A program made the position numbers and the translations under genes. Positions 22,001-37,000 of a stretch of 64,000 nucleotides of DNA are shown here, in pieces (the stretch's first letter is position 1; each line of letters starts with the position of its first letter). This DNA is from Stomoxys calcitrans (taxonomy: Eukaryota > Arthropoda > Insecta > Diptera > Muscidae): assembly GCF_963082655.1 (NCBI RefSeq), contig NC_081553.1, positions 192,802,873 through 192,866,872 of the forward strand, in the 5' to 3' direction. The notes under the pieces are model-generated. The model was given only the letters and a program-made list of their open reading frames with translations, was not told the origin of the DNA and did not search any database.

Positions 22001-25000
22001 TGTATGTTACATTTGCAAAGGTTTTAGTTATAATATTGAGCTAAAAATTAAATCGGCTTATACTCATTGATAAGAATCGATTACCCCATGCCTTTTAAAG
22101 GAATGTTATTAGGCAAATGCATATACCTACCTATCTATTTAGTAGAGTTATAAACCCATTTTCCCCTTTCGCTAGGTTATATAAAATAAAAAAAAATTGA
22201 AAAATATTTTTATTTTGTATAATTAATAGGTACCTAATTTGTTTTTTGGCAGATATTTTGCCCCCTCTCTGAAATACCAAACATTGCTTGCATTGCATTG
22301 CTCCGATATTCTTTTGTTTAATTATTATTTTCTTATACCCAGAGAGGTGCTGCTGCCACCAGCTTAAAGGTGTATTATTTTCTTTCATTTGCTCAATTTG
22401 TGTTTATTTTTTTTTATCGCTGCTCAAGTATTCGTTGTTTTTTTATTTTGTTTTGGATTCATTCGTATGTGTGTATGTGCCTGCACAACGTATTACAACT
22501 ACAACGCTAATGCTTGAGGTGTGCGTGAGTGTTTGTGAGAGTATTGAAAAATAATCATTGGAGACTTTTTAGTTTGCACTCTTTTGATTGGCATTATTTT
22601 GTAGTTTTTCTTGTTCGCCAAGAAATTCTCTCACCATCTAAAAAGTGTTTTTTTTTCTTCACTGCATATTACATTTCTAAGTACATATGTATGTATGTAT
22701 ATACATAGATATTTCTTTTCGTTATTAATATTTAATACTCGTATACGATTTCTTAAGTAAAAGTAAATAAATATCGTTTTAATCTGCGTATGAAAATGAC
22801 ATGGGCTGGAGTTTTGAGCTACGATCTGTGTGGTACCGGGTGCGTTCTCATGTTGTGGCTGGTGGAGTGGAAAAAAAAAAAAAAAAATATAAAAAAAAAA
22901 AATTTAAAAAAATTTAAAAAAAAATAAAAAAAAATTTAAAAAATAAAAAAAAATTTAAAAAATAAAAAAAACTTTTAAAAATAAAAAAAAATTTAAAAAA
23001 TAAAAAAAATTTTTAAAAATAAAAAAAAATTTTAAAAAATATTACAAAAAATTGATCTAGTTTTTTTTTAAATGCAACTAAAAAAAAATTGGTTAATTAA
23101 TTACAGCATTATATTGCCGATTTATTTTTTACTTTTTTCCTAACTTGAGCTAGAATTTTTATAAGTCAACTCTTCTCTGGGTATTTTTCTACCCATTCGG
23201 CGTTAATGGGTTAAATAACCAACGGGCATCACTTCACCATCACACGACGATCGGTTCTATTGACCGGAACGAGCTTGGCGTAAAGTATATATATACTTGA
23301 TCGTCTCGACGCTCCGAGTCAATCTGGCCATGTCTGTTCTTCCGTCTGTCGAAATCACGACAGCGGTCGAACGTGTAAAACTAGCCGCTTGAAATTTTTT
23401 TTTTTTGGGATTGCAAATGAGCCATATCGTATCAGATATAGATATAGCTCCCATACAAACCAATATCCTTATTTGACTTCTTGAGCCCTTACAAGCCGCA
23501 ATTTTTGTCCGATTTGGCTGAAATTTTGCATGCAGTGGTCTGTTATGACTTCCCACAACTCTGCCTAGTTCGGTCCAAATCGGTGAATAACCTGATATAG
23601 CCGCTATATAAACCGATCTTCCGATTTGACTTCTTCAGCCCTTACAAGCCGCAATTTTTGTCCGTTTTGGCTGAAAATTTGCATGCAGTGTTCTGTAATG
23701 ACTTCCAACAATTCTGTCTTGTACGGTCCAAATCCGTCAATAACCTGATACAGCCTTCATATAGACCAATCTCCTAATTTGACTTCTTAAGCCTTTACAA
23801 CCAGCAAGTTTTGTCCGATTTGGCTGAAAATTTGTATATAGTGTTCAGTTATTAGTTCCAACAACTGTGCCAAGTACGGTCCAAATTGGTCTATAACCTG
23901 GTATAGCTCCCATATAAACCAATCTCATGATTTGACATCTTTAGCACCTGCAAGCCGCAAGTTTTGTCCGATTTAGCTAAAATTTTGCTCACATTGTTCC
24001 GTTATGACTTACACCAACTGCGCCAAGTACGGTCCGAATCGGTGAATAACCTGATATAGCTCCCATATAAACTGATCTCCCGAATTGACTTCTTTAGCCC
24101 CTGGTAACTGCAATTTTTGTCCGATTGCTCACGGTGTTCCGTTATGACTTACAACAACTGCGGCAAGTACGGTCCAAATCGACCTACAGATATTGCGATA
24201 GCAAATTTTGCCCATGAACATTCCACTAAGGAACAGGGGCAAACTTCTCAACTATCAAACCTATCAATGAGTGCAGTCTGATTCAAGTTTTAGCTCAATG
24301 ATAAGGGGCCTCCTTTTTATAGCCGAGTTCGAACGGCGTGCGCATTGCTACACCTCTTTGGAGAGAAGTTTAACATGGCATAGTACCTCACAAACGTTGC
24401 CAGCATTAGGAGGGGAGCTATAACCAGATATAGCTCCCATATAAACCTGTCTCTCGATTATCCCTGTTCGGTTCCTACAAGCTTTAATTTTTGCTGGTTT
24501 GACAGTTTGGTATGTAGAATAAAATTATGCCCTTCAACAAAATTTATTTCGTATAAATTTTTAGCAGAATCCATGGTGATGGATTCTCAAGATACGGCCC
24601 TGCAGAACTTAGCACGCTTTTACTTGTTTTATAATGCGTTTTGACAATTGTTCGGCCAAAAAATCGAAGTTATTACTACGCTTAAGGGTTGATACACTAT
24701 TCGGCTTTTTACATGAACAGCTGTCAAACTCCATACAAAAAAAAAAAAAAAAACGTATAGGCTAAAAACAGTTGAAATATATATTTTTTTACTCTAATGG
24801 CTATAAAGGATCACATACAACTATGAATCCTAGTGTATTATGAATGTAAGATTAATTTATTGTAGTTACGATATTTTCTTAAAGTTTTTCGCAACAATTC
24901 CTAAAGCTTAACAGAATACTCTGCTTTACATACGAAACAGCGGGTTGACCAAAACAGAGTTGCCAGTGTTTACAAAAAAATATATTTACCTTTATGAGGG

Positions 25001-28000
25001 CTACCTTTAGCCAGGCAGCATAGAAACAGCTGTTGGAAACACCGTTATAATCAATTTATTTATTCTTCATTTCTTTGCAGACCTATCCGCCAGAAATGCC
25101 CTATGCCAAAGTCAGCAGATGCCGAGATCTTATTGTGAATCCAGTGAGTTTTGCAACTCTTGAGGAAAAAATCAATTCAAAGGAATATCGTTGCACTGAG
25201 GAATTCGTTAACGATACAAAATGGATGGTACACAATGCCCATATTTTGCCAAGTAAGTCACCATACCTTGCCAATGTAAACCAAATTCTACTTTTTTATT
25301 TGAATTGCATTTCCTTTCAGACAAAAATAAACTGACTTTGGCTACTAAAAATATTTTGAAAATATGTCGTCAGGAAATTAACGAAATCGATACCTGCCCC
25401 GAGTGTTATCTAAATGCAAACAGCCGCACCGATTGGTTCCTGGAAGTCTGTTCACATCCTCACCTTTTGTTGTGGGCTAAATTGAAGGGCTTTCCCTATT
25501 GGCCCGCCAAGGCAATGAGCTTTAGCCAAAACTCATCGGTTAATGTTCGTTTCTTTGGACAACATGATCGGGCATTTGTATCGGCCAAGGATTGCTTTCT
25601 CTATTCTCAGCAAGATCCAAATACACAAACTGGCAAAAGGGCAGCCAGGGAATTGGCCGATTGTATGAAAGAGGTGGAGCTACATATCGAGAAGATTAAA
25701 AACAAAGTGGGTGGCTTTAGATATGCCCCCTTTAAGACCCCCTATGATCCGGGCGATGAAATGAGACAGTTGGAGGAGATGATGCCGGGCGTACGGGATT
25801 TCATTGAAAAACAACAGGCTGTAATTACGAAGCCTTCGTTGCAGTTTAAAATCTATAAAACAGCCGATAACAATTTGTCCATAGTACAAAAGGCTTCTAG
25901 CACTCCAGATCTGAGTGCAAGTCATCAGCAGCCGTTACAGACGTTGCTGCAAGATGCAGACTCAGATTTGCATAATGCATCATCGGCAAAGAAAAAGAAA
26001 TTGTCATCTGCCTGCGAGGAGGAAAAGAAAGTCGAGGAAAATGCAACCGTGACATTGTCCTCGGCTAAGTACGAAGTAATAAAAAAAGTAACTTCGGACG
26101 ATAGTAACTCCTCGAAGCTGAGCACAGTCATATTGAAACGCAAGTCGGCGAATGGCGGCGAAGTCAAGAGGAATCCAGAAGACGAGCAAGTGGAAATTCC
26201 ATTGCCCAAAATTCAAAAAACCGATGAAACCCATGGGGGAGAGGATTTCGAGAGGAATGCAACAATTAAATGTACACCGGAAAGGGTCCTTCTGGAAAAG
26301 TCCAAGAGTAAACATGGTAAACCAGAGGCAAGATTCCCTGTGTTGACTATTAAGCCACCCAAGGATATGAAAACTACATCAAATGAGTCTCCAAAGCCTT
26401 TGAAAATTGTTATCACCGGAGTGATGGAAAAAGAAGGGGGGGCATCCACCTCTACAACGAAGCCATTATCACAAAAACAGAATGAATCGTCTTCTCAAGC
26501 CCAACAGGCTGTGGAAAATCTTGTTAAAAATAAACAAGGAGTAACCATTAAGAAGATTCTCAGAGATGCTACAGTTGTAACAACATGCAACAACGGGCCC
26601 AACACCTCCACCACGGCAATTCAAATTGGCAAAAATACAACCAACAACAGTGAGGTAAGCGCAAATAAAGCCCAGCCTAGCAAACCAATTGAGAAAGCGC
26701 AGGAAGCTGCCCCTAAAAAAACAGCGGATGAGGATCAACAAATAACAAGTGCCCTAAAAGGTCTGGTTCCATTTGTGGAAATCAAAAAGGAAGTTTTATC
26801 CGACAATGAAGAGGAATTTTCTAAAGAACCCCCCAAGACGACAATAGAAGACAGCAATACATGCACAGCTGAAGCGATTGTGGAACAACCGGAAGCAACA
26901 GCTGCTCTTGTAGGGAATAGTAGACCAAGTTCTGTGGCGCTTACATTATCTAGTAACAATTCTCCTCCAAAAATAACCGACTCCAACCCCCTGCCCACCA
27001 CTCTCATAACACAAGTCAAAGACGAAATATTTTCCGATGAAGGAGAGCCAGCCACAGCAGCGGAAGAGCAAATTGGAGATACCCTTAAGCAAATGCCCTC
27101 TCCTCGCCCACCCTCAGGCAGTGGCTTCAAGAATACTGCAGCAGAAATTCGAGTTGTAGGCGGCACTACAATACAGAAAATTTCCAATAAAAATACCCCC
27201 CCACCACAAGGCAACAATGTCCATACCAGCAAAAGAACTATGCTCAAGGGAATTCCATATGGTCCATTACCAGCCTCCGCATATGCCAAACTTTGTGCAG
27301 AACCTTCGCAGAATGAAAGCAACGTTGGCATAGCGACAAGAGCAAAAAGATCTTTTCAACAAAATGTTTTGACCACAGATAAACTCAGAGGCAATACCGA
27401 CAACCCCAGCGTTAATGGAGGCCCAGCTTTAGTTGCTGTTTCGGTCGCAGGCACAACATCTGCAGCCGTTAGCCAAGCTAATAGCATTCTGAGCAATCAT
27501 CATTTGGAATCCAATGCTCGGCCAATGTCAAGGAATACCATGGTAGCTATACCAGTAGATGTGGCTGCCACCTCACGTTCAACAGATTCTTTGGGAGGTA
27601 CCATGATGTCCAGCGTTCCGGTGCCACCACTGACAGCTGTCTCAAAAACCGTACCATCTGCCAACAATGCTTACCAGTCAGTTGCCCGCAATGCCGCAGT
27701 TACCCTAACAGTATCTGGGACATCGGGAAGTCTATCAAGTCCTACTGTGCTGGGAACAAAAGCCCCTGTGGTTATTTCACCATTAGCATCAACGGCAACA
27801 GCTTCGTCATCTGCTACGACGAGTATAGCAAGAAATTCTCCAGTAAACATAGTTTCAACAACCATCCCTCCCGCCTCTACTGCGACAACTTCATTGGTAA
27901 CAACCAGCTCAACTTCCATGCCGCCTATTCCACCTTTGTCACTTTCAACTCCTCCTCCTTTGGCCGGTCTCTCGGGTATCAGCTTGAGTAACTCCGTGCT

Positions 28001-31000
28001 GAATGGCGCTGGCATAGCAGCAGAGACAATTCCCACGCCCAGCGGCAGCATTAATCCCAACACCCTACCATTGTCTGCTGAAGCACAAACACAGACACAG
28101 ACACAGTTAGCTGAAAGTATTAGCCGGGTTCTGCCCAAATTGGCTCCGCGACCCAAATCCCTTTTGCAAACGGAACTACGTCCTGCGTTTCCCGCACAGG
28201 CAGGTCCTGTGTGCAATCGCCTTTATCAAAACGCATTTAAGGTAAGAGCAAGAATTTTTGTTTAATGATCAAACATTTTAGACTTGATTTAAATTTCAGA
28301 TAACGGACTTCTTCATGACAGCCATCGAGGAGACCATGGCTGATTTGGCTCAAGGGGACGAGGTTAGTTTGCAAGCCAAATTAGCTTTGGTAACCATGGA
28401 ATTGGAACGCGCCAAATCCGCCCAGGAGGATATGCGTAAATCCATGGAGGCCGAAAAACAACGGGTGGTGAATGAGACTCGCAAACAATGCCAAGGCGAA
28501 TGGAAACAGCGTGAGGCAGAATGGAAACAAAAAGAAATTGACTGGAAACTACGCGAGGTTGAGTGGAAGCGTTTGGTTGAGGACACCAAACGCAAACAGT
28601 GGTGTGCCCAATGTGGTAACGAGGCCAACTTCTATTGCTGTTGGAATACATCGTACTGTGATTATCCTTGTCAGCAGTTGCACTGGGCACGACATGCTAC
28701 CAATTGTGCTCAGACTAGACCATCCAGTACCCCAGATGCCAGTAACACCAATAGATCCGCAACTACAACAACCACAACGCCAATACAAAAAACCACATCT
28801 CAATCTCAAGAGGTATTAAATGTTTTCTAAATTAACTGTCCATGGAATAACGATGTGATTTACTATTTGTTTTTTTAGCGCCTGCACATTGTGAAATCGA
28901 ATCAATCATCATTACCTGCCAATATTCATACAAAATCATCTCCATCGCCATCATCCTCAGTTGCAATGTTAAAAAAAGAAAAAACTGCGAAAAATGCTTC
29001 CACGGTACAACCAAGTTCGGCATCTTCGTCCACATCGCGCTCAGCTGAAGTCTTAAAATTGCCCCCAACTACATATATCAGACAGATCAACACTGCCTCA
29101 TTGGGTAGTGGCCAATTGCGCTGTAATACAACCTACAGCATACCCGTCGTTCAACGGGTAAGTGTTTGTAAGCCACATTTGCGAAATATTCTCTAACAAC
29201 TTTAAAATTTGATTTTCATAGAAAATGCATTGAATTGTTTGATTTAAAAGTGAGAAGTTTGATTTTCATAGAAAATGTAATGTGATTAAAATTGTGGTTT
29301 TTAATTTTGATAAAGAATTCAAAGTATTTGATTTTGCAGGGAATTTCTTTAAATAATTGATTTTCATAAATTATTTTTCCAGAATTCTGATTTTTGCCCA
29401 AATTTTGGTTTTCATAGAAAGATTTTTATCGGTGGTATTTTTTCCTAGGAAAATATCTTGGATAAAAAACAACTTAGAAAATACCGGCAAAAAAAGATTT
29501 TTACAAATTATTTTGTACAAAATTTCCTTTTATTTAGATGTTGATAAAAAAATTATCGATATTTGATTTTTCGATATTTTATTTATCGATATTCGATTTA
29601 TCGATATTCTCTTTTACTAGATTTGATATTTATAGGCAATTTCGTCTAATTTTATTTTAATAAAAATTGTATAGATTATTGAGCGATTTTACGATTTTTG
29701 GTTTTTAGAAATTTTTATCGAGATTTATCGATTTTTATATAAAAAGTTTATGATATTCCATTCCCATAACATATTTCATAGAAATTTGACTTTTATAGTA
29801 AAATTAGTCGCTATTGGGTATCAATACGAAATTTTGTCAAAATTAAATTTTTATCGATTTTTGATTTCTAAAGATAATTTTTATTGGCATTCGGTTTAAT
29901 GGAACATTTTATGGATATTTGTATACTTTAATACTATATAATCAAAAAATAAAGATACATTTTTTGATTATATTTTTTAGCTTTTTTTAATTTGATATCG
30001 ATGAAAATTTTATCGATAATTGTTTGTTTTTAGAAAACTGTAAATGTTCGTTATCTATGGAAACATTCACGTAATTCATTTTTTCGGAAGAATTTCGTCT
30101 AAATTTGATCTTCATAGGAAATTTGGCCCATTTTTTGATTATCATATTTTTTGATTATATATTGGTTGCCCAAAAAGTAATAGCGGATTTGTTAAAAGAA
30201 AGTAAATGCATTTTCAATAAAACTTAGAATGAACTTTAATCAAATATATAATTGCCATTTTGTTCGATAACCTTTTGCCATCTTCCTGGCCTTTATCTGC
30301 AAAAAACTGAACCAAGTGCGATTTTATAGCCTCATCATTGCCGAAAGTTTTACCATTTAAGGAGTTCTGCAAAGATCGAAATAAATGGTAGTCTGATGGT
30401 GCAAGGTCAGGGCTATATGGTGGATGCATCAAAAGTTCCCAGCCAAGCTCACTCAGTTTTTGGCGAGTGACCAAAGATGTGTGCAGTCTAGCATTGTCCT
30501 GTTGGAATATGACACTTTTACGATTGACCAATTCTTGTCGCTTCTCCTTGATGGCTTCATTCAATTTGTCCAATTGTTGACAGTAAACATCCGAATTAAT
30601 CGTTTGGTTCTTTGGAAGCAGCTAAAAAATATACAACACCCTTCCAATCCCACCAAACAGACAGCATAACCTTCTTTTGGTGGATATCAGCCTTTGAAGT
30701 GGTTTGAGCTGGTTCACCATGCTTGGACCATGATCGTTTTCGACCAACGTTGTTGTAAACAATCCATTTTTCATCTCCAGTTATGAATCGTTTTAAAAAC
30801 GGATCGAATTCATTGCGTTTAAGGTGCATATCACAAGCGTTGATTCGGTTTGTTAAATGAATTTCTTTCAATACATGTGGTACCCATATTAAAATTGACG
30901 CCAAACAAACAAATGTAAACAAAATTTCGCGCACTTTTTTTCTAAAACAAGCTAAAAGTAACAGCTGATAACTGACAGAAGAAAGAATGCAATTACAGAG

Positions 31001-34000
31001 TCACAAGCCGTTGAAAAAATTTGTCAACGCCGACTATATGAAAAATCCGCAATTACTTTTTGGGCAACCAATAGAAGATTTTGTAGATGATCGATTTTAA
31101 TGGAGAATTTTTAGGCAGATTCATTTTCAGGAAAAACGTCCACTTAGTTTGGTTCTTGAGATTCCATTGCAGGATATTGTCCGGCTTTAGACCATTGTTT
31201 AATGTTTTCTATTCAAAGAATAGTATAGCAAAAAACATTTAAAAGTAAAAGAATATTTTATAGATATTTGATTTCAATAGTAATTGTTATCGATATTTGA
31301 TTACCATATGAAATTTCGAGTATATACGATTTTTGATATTTTTGGAAAACTTTTTTGTATTTTAATTGATTTTAACAGAAAATTTTTGTCGATAATCGAT
31401 TTAAAAAAAATATTGTCGGTATTCGATTTTTCGATGAACAACTTTGAAATAATTTGATTGTCAGGGATAACATTATTTTAATTTGACTTTTAAAAAAAAT
31501 TTTTGGGTAATCGATTGTTCTATAACAATCGATTACTGTTATCAATATTCAATCGATTGTTATAGGAACTCCTATCAATATTCGATTTCCATGGAAAAAT
31601 TCAATGTTTTTATCTGTCGGTATTTGTTTTTATAAAAAACTTGTAAAATTAAAAATTTTCTATGGAAATTTTTCATTTATCGATTAAATAAATAATTTCC
31701 CTATTCGATTTTCATTAACAAATTATGTAAATTTGTATAGAACAATTCGTCTATAATTTAGTTTATGAATATCGAAATTCGATTTTCGTAAATAATATTT
31801 TCAAAATTTGATTTTCATATAAAATTGCTGTTTTATTGGAGTACTAGATAGTGTAAATAACGATTAATCGCTTCTTATTATCTGTTATTGCAAGATATCG
31901 ATAACTTTCCAATAGAACTTTGCAATGATATTTTTTCCCGACATCTGACTTGCACATCTGGGACTAAAAACGCGGTTAATATAATCGTTCAAGATTATAT
32001 TCGATTTTAATCGAAAATATTGCCGTTGAAGTTTAATTTTCATAGAAATTCGATTTTGTAGGAAATTATATCGATTTTTTGAAATAATTATCAAAATTAA
32101 TTTTTCATCGATGTTATCAAAATTCTAGTTTCAAAGGAAAGTTTTTGATCGAATATTCGATTTTGATCGAATATTCGGTTTTTATCGAATATTCGATTTT
32201 TATCGAATATTTGATTTTCATCGAACCCTCAATTTTTATCGAATTTTCAATTTTTGTCGGAAATTCGATTTTCATCGAATTTTCAATTTTCATCGAAGAT
32301 TTGATTTTCATCGAAAATTTGATTTTCATCTAAAATTTGATTTTCATCGAAAACTTGATCTTCATCGAAAATTTGATTTTTTATCGAAAATTTGATTTTC
32401 ATCGAAAATATGGTTTTCATCAAAAAAGTGATTTTCATCAAAAATTTTATTTTCATCGAAAATTTGATTTTCATCGAAAATTTGATTTTCATCGAAAATT
32501 TGATTTTCATCGAAAATTTGATTTTCATCGAAAATTTGATTTTCATCGAAAATTTGATTTTCATCGAAAACTTGATTTTCGTCGAAAATTTAATTTTCAT
32601 CGAAAATTTAATTTTCATCGAAAATTTGATTTTCATCGAAAATTTAATTTTCATCGAAAATTTGATTTTCATCGAAAACTTGATTTTAATCGAAAATTTG
32701 ATTTTTATATGGAATATATGGTTTTCATCAAAAAAGTGATTTTCATCGTAAATTCGATTTCATCGAAGATTTGATTTTTTCGAAAACTCGATTTTCTTCA
32801 AAAATTACTTTCGAAGTTTCGATGAAAATTTAATTTTCATTAAAATTTAATTTTCTTCGAAAATTTCATTGATATTGTTACCGAAATTCCATTTCAATAT
32901 TATATTTGATTTTTATCGGAAATGTCTAAATTTGACATTTACAAACGATTCCGTAGAAATTTAATTTGCATAAAAAAAAATTTATGGAAATTTGATTTAA
33001 CAGAAAATATATAATATTCATATTCGATTTTCATAAAAGAATTATGGAAATTAAGTTTTCATCGATATTATCAAAATTCGATATTATCAAGAAAATTTTT
33101 TTGTAATTCAATTTTCATCGAATATTCGATTTTTACAAAAAATTTATTTTCTAAATCCTCAATTTTTATCGAATCTTCCATTTTCATCAAAAATTAGATT
33201 ATCATTTCATCGAAAATTCGATTTTCATCGAAAATTACATTTTCTTTTTACATTCGAATTTTCATTTTCATTGAAAATCCGATTTTCGTCGAAAATTTGA
33301 TATTTATCGAAAATTAGATTTTCATCAAGAATTATTTTTTCAACGAAAATTGGATTTTCATCGAAACTTTGATTTTTATCGAAAATTCGATTTTCATCGA
33401 AAATTAGATTTTCATCGAAAATTCGATTTTCATCGAAAATTCGATTTTCATCGAAAAATCGATTTTCATCGAAAATTAGATTTTTTTTCGAAAATTAGAT
33501 TTTCATAAAAAATTAGATTGGAATTCTTTTAAAAAATGATTAAATATCGGTTTAGAGAGAGAAAATTTCGTCGATTTTCATCGAAAATGTTATTGATACT
33601 CAAGCTTCATCGAAAATGTTAGTGATACTCGATTTTCATCGATATAAGATTTTCTTCGAAAATGATGGTAAATGTAATTTTTATAAAAATTTTAAAATGT
33701 GGTTTTAGCGTGAATTTCGTCGATTTTCATCGAAAATGTTATTGATACTCGATTTTCATTGATATACGATTTTCATAGAAAATGTTATTGATACTCGATT
33801 TAATTGATATACGATTTTCATCGAAAATGTTATTGATACTCGATTTTCGTCGATATACGATTTTCATCGACATAAGATTTTCATCGATATAAAATTTATC
33901 GATATACGATTTTCATCGATATAAGATTTTCATCGATATAAGATTTTCATCGATTAAAGATTTTTATCGATATAAGGTTTTCATCGATACAAAATTTTCA

Positions 34001-37000
34001 CCGATATACGATTTTCTTCGATACACGATTTTGATCGATATACGATTTTTATCGAAAATATCGATATTTGATTTTCATGGAAAATGTTTTCGATATTCGA
34101 ACAAACTACAAACAAATTTCGTCGAATTAAGATTTTTATAACAATTTTCGAATTTTGTTTCTTATAAAACAAATACATTTTTGGGGTTGGTTGGCAACCA
34201 TATTTCAGTCGCGTTGCCAACATTTCATTACGGTGAGCTAATACCTGGAAGTTTTTCAAGGAAGTTAAACAAGAAAATAAAACTACATTTTATTTACATA
34301 TATGTACATATTGTATATATAGTCTATATATATTTTTTACAAATTATTTATATTAGGTAAAAATCACCACAAAACAACAATTTAAGATGTTAGTAGAGAA
34401 AATGGAGATGTACCCAAATATAGCTCGTGGTATACGAGTATTTGGCGAAAGCCGAGCCACTGTGGATGAAGTGTGGAAAGAGATTGCAGAGTATTTAAAC
34501 AGCTGTGGCCCACCAACACGCACTCCCGATGAATGGCAGAGAGTGTGGATCCATTTTAAAGCAAAACTAAAAAAGAAATTAACCCAACCTAGAGTAAACC
34601 CTGACAACACTGATGAAGATGGGCCATTGCTAGAGGTGACCTTGTCGCCATTGGAGAAGGCAGTAGCGGATTTATTGCATGCCCATTTAGTTCCAGTAGA
34701 AGATCTTAAAAACGAGTCATATATTGACGCGGGGCAGCTAAAAGTTGACCAAAGATATCAAGGAATGGAATAGTACGCCATATTCTAAGAAGGAACAAAC
34801 GGCCACTCAAAGCGAACTTGCGGGTAATTCTAAGGGATTAGAGTTAGTTGTCTCTTACAATTTTTTTTTTATCAAAACTAGTTTCACTTAAGCTTAAAAT
34901 TAAAACTAGAATCCTTTTTTTTACTTTTTTGTATTGAGTTTGAATTTATTTTTTAGTTGTCGACGACGCCTCGATAACTGTAGACATTTTTAATAAGGCT
35001 TATCAACTTTACTAAAGTTTGGTTGCTATCCATAGTAGATTTAAGGTTGATTTTCATAGAAATTTTTCGTCGTAAATTTTCGAAATTTGGTTTTTTTGAT
35101 CTACAAGATGTTTGGAAATTTGTTTTTCATAGAAAATTTTTGAGATATTTGGAAAAATCCTGCTCAAATTATGTAAACAACAATGGGCGAAATGGCGAGA
35201 TCTTCACAAAGTGTCACACAAGTCAATATGGGAGCTACTTGTCAAATTTTACATAAAAACAAGTCCAGTAAGAGAATCAATCCTTTGACAGTCGGTCGGT
35301 TGAACGTATCGGATTGAGCCGATGAAATCCTTCATCGGCGAGGGCTACCGCTACAACAACAGTAAACAAATCGCTGTACTTTAAGCCATCACACAGAGTT
35401 GCTTCGTGTTTCCATTATATTTGAACGGCACCCCAAGTGCGAAAGGAATAGAAGAGTCAGAGCTTTCCATCTGAATTTATTGGCCGCAAACTTTTTATCT
35501 CCAAAGTACGCATACAACACAAGATATATATCACAATACTACGTTTTAGTCTCGTGTGAAGAGACCATGTTGGGTGACCGCACAGAAGAACGTCGATGTC
35601 AAATATCACAAGGATCGCCTTATAGCACGCTTCAAGCTGTTTGAGACCATGTGCGATGGTAACGTCGAAATCTTCGCCCTATCTCAGAATTTGCGAAATT
35701 TTTCAATAAAAGGCTCGAGAGTAGTGCCTAAAAAGTCTTGGCTATGGACGAAAAGAGGAAGATTGGTCTGCACCATACCGCTGTACCCGAATTCGCTACC
35801 TTAGTAGCGTTACATTGATAGTACGCTGGTCAGGTACACCAAAACTCTTCAGCATCAGTTTAAACAAGTAAAAAGGCGTTAAGTTCGGCCGGGCCGAACT
35901 TTGGATACCCACCACCTCGGGTATATATGTGAACCACATTTCGTCAAAATCCAGTGAAAAATGCATACTTTATGCCCTATAGCAGCTCTATAGATATCAT
36001 CCGATTTAGACCAAATGCTTATAAGTACAAGTCATTGTTCAACCGAGAGATCGGTCTATATGGCAGCTATATCCAAATCTGGGCCGATCTGAGCCAAATT
36101 GACGACAAATATCGAAGGGCCCAAATTTCGGCGACATCGGACAATAAATGCGCTTTTTATGGGCCCAAAACCTTAAATCGAGAGATAGATCTATATGGCA
36201 GCTATATCCAAATCTGAACTGATCAGGGCCAAATAAAAGAAAGATGTCGAAGGGCCTAAGGCAAGTCACTGTCCCAAATTTCACCAAAATCGAATAATAA
36301 ATGTGGCTTTTATGGGCCTAAGACCATAAATCGGAGGATCGGTCTATATGGCAGCTATATCCAAATTTGGAACGATCTGGGCCAAATTGACGAAGGATGT
36401 CGAAGGGCTCAACGCAACTCACTGTTCCAAATTTCAGCAAAATCGGATAATAAATGTGGCTTTTATGGGCCTAAGACCCTAAATCGGAGGATCGGTCTAT
36501 ATGGCAGCTATATCCAAATTTGGACCGATCTGGGCCAAATTCACGAAGAATGTTGAAGGGCCTAACACAATTCACTGTCCCAAATTTCAGCAAAATCGGA
36601 TAATAAATGTGGCTTTTATGTGCCTAAGACCCTAAATCGGCGGATTGGTCTATATGGGGGTTATATAGTCCGATATAGCCCATCTTCGAACTTAACCTGC
36701 TTTTGGACAAAAAATGGCCTCGGCGCGAACTTCTGCAAGAGAAAAGTGTGAATGTTGTTAACTACGTGGGTAAAATCACCATCACGCTTTATCTCCACCA
36801 AAAAAAGGTCTCATTCATGAAGCTCGGAAGAATGTGTCGGAACGGACGAAAGCCAATGGGCTGGGCACAAACTTAAGATAGACTGAAATGCTACTATTTA
36901 GCGGTAGGCTTGGTTGATGTTTTATGGGGACCTGTCCTGTATGAAGAACAGCTACCACTTTTTCCGGAGGTCTTGTGCCTGTGCTTGATTCTTTACCAGA

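Larger units (their letters stand above)
29200..34100. repeat. Decayed 18-bp AT-rich minisatellite field
   Basis: Basic unit GATTTTCATCGAAAATTT (18 bp), most regular at 32,280-32,700, where reading frames on both strands become six-residue repeats. Flanks carry diverged and re-expanded variants, such as GATTTTCATCGATATAA-type units at 33,830-34,050. Each unit holds a short inverted repeat TTTTC-ATC-GAAAA. Interrupted by a mariner at 30,162-31,071. Lies in the last intron of the ZMYND8-type gene. Confidence 0.9.

Noticed and set aside
32283..32774. Long open frames on both strands with six-residue repeats (ENLIFI / MKIKFS)
   Set aside because: They are the automatic result of an 18-bp tandem repeat without stops, with no start or splice context; not a protein gene.
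28832..34100. CRISPR-like regularly spaced repeats
   Set aside because: Units are contiguous, AT-rich and degenerate, without unique spacers, in a eukaryotic intron.
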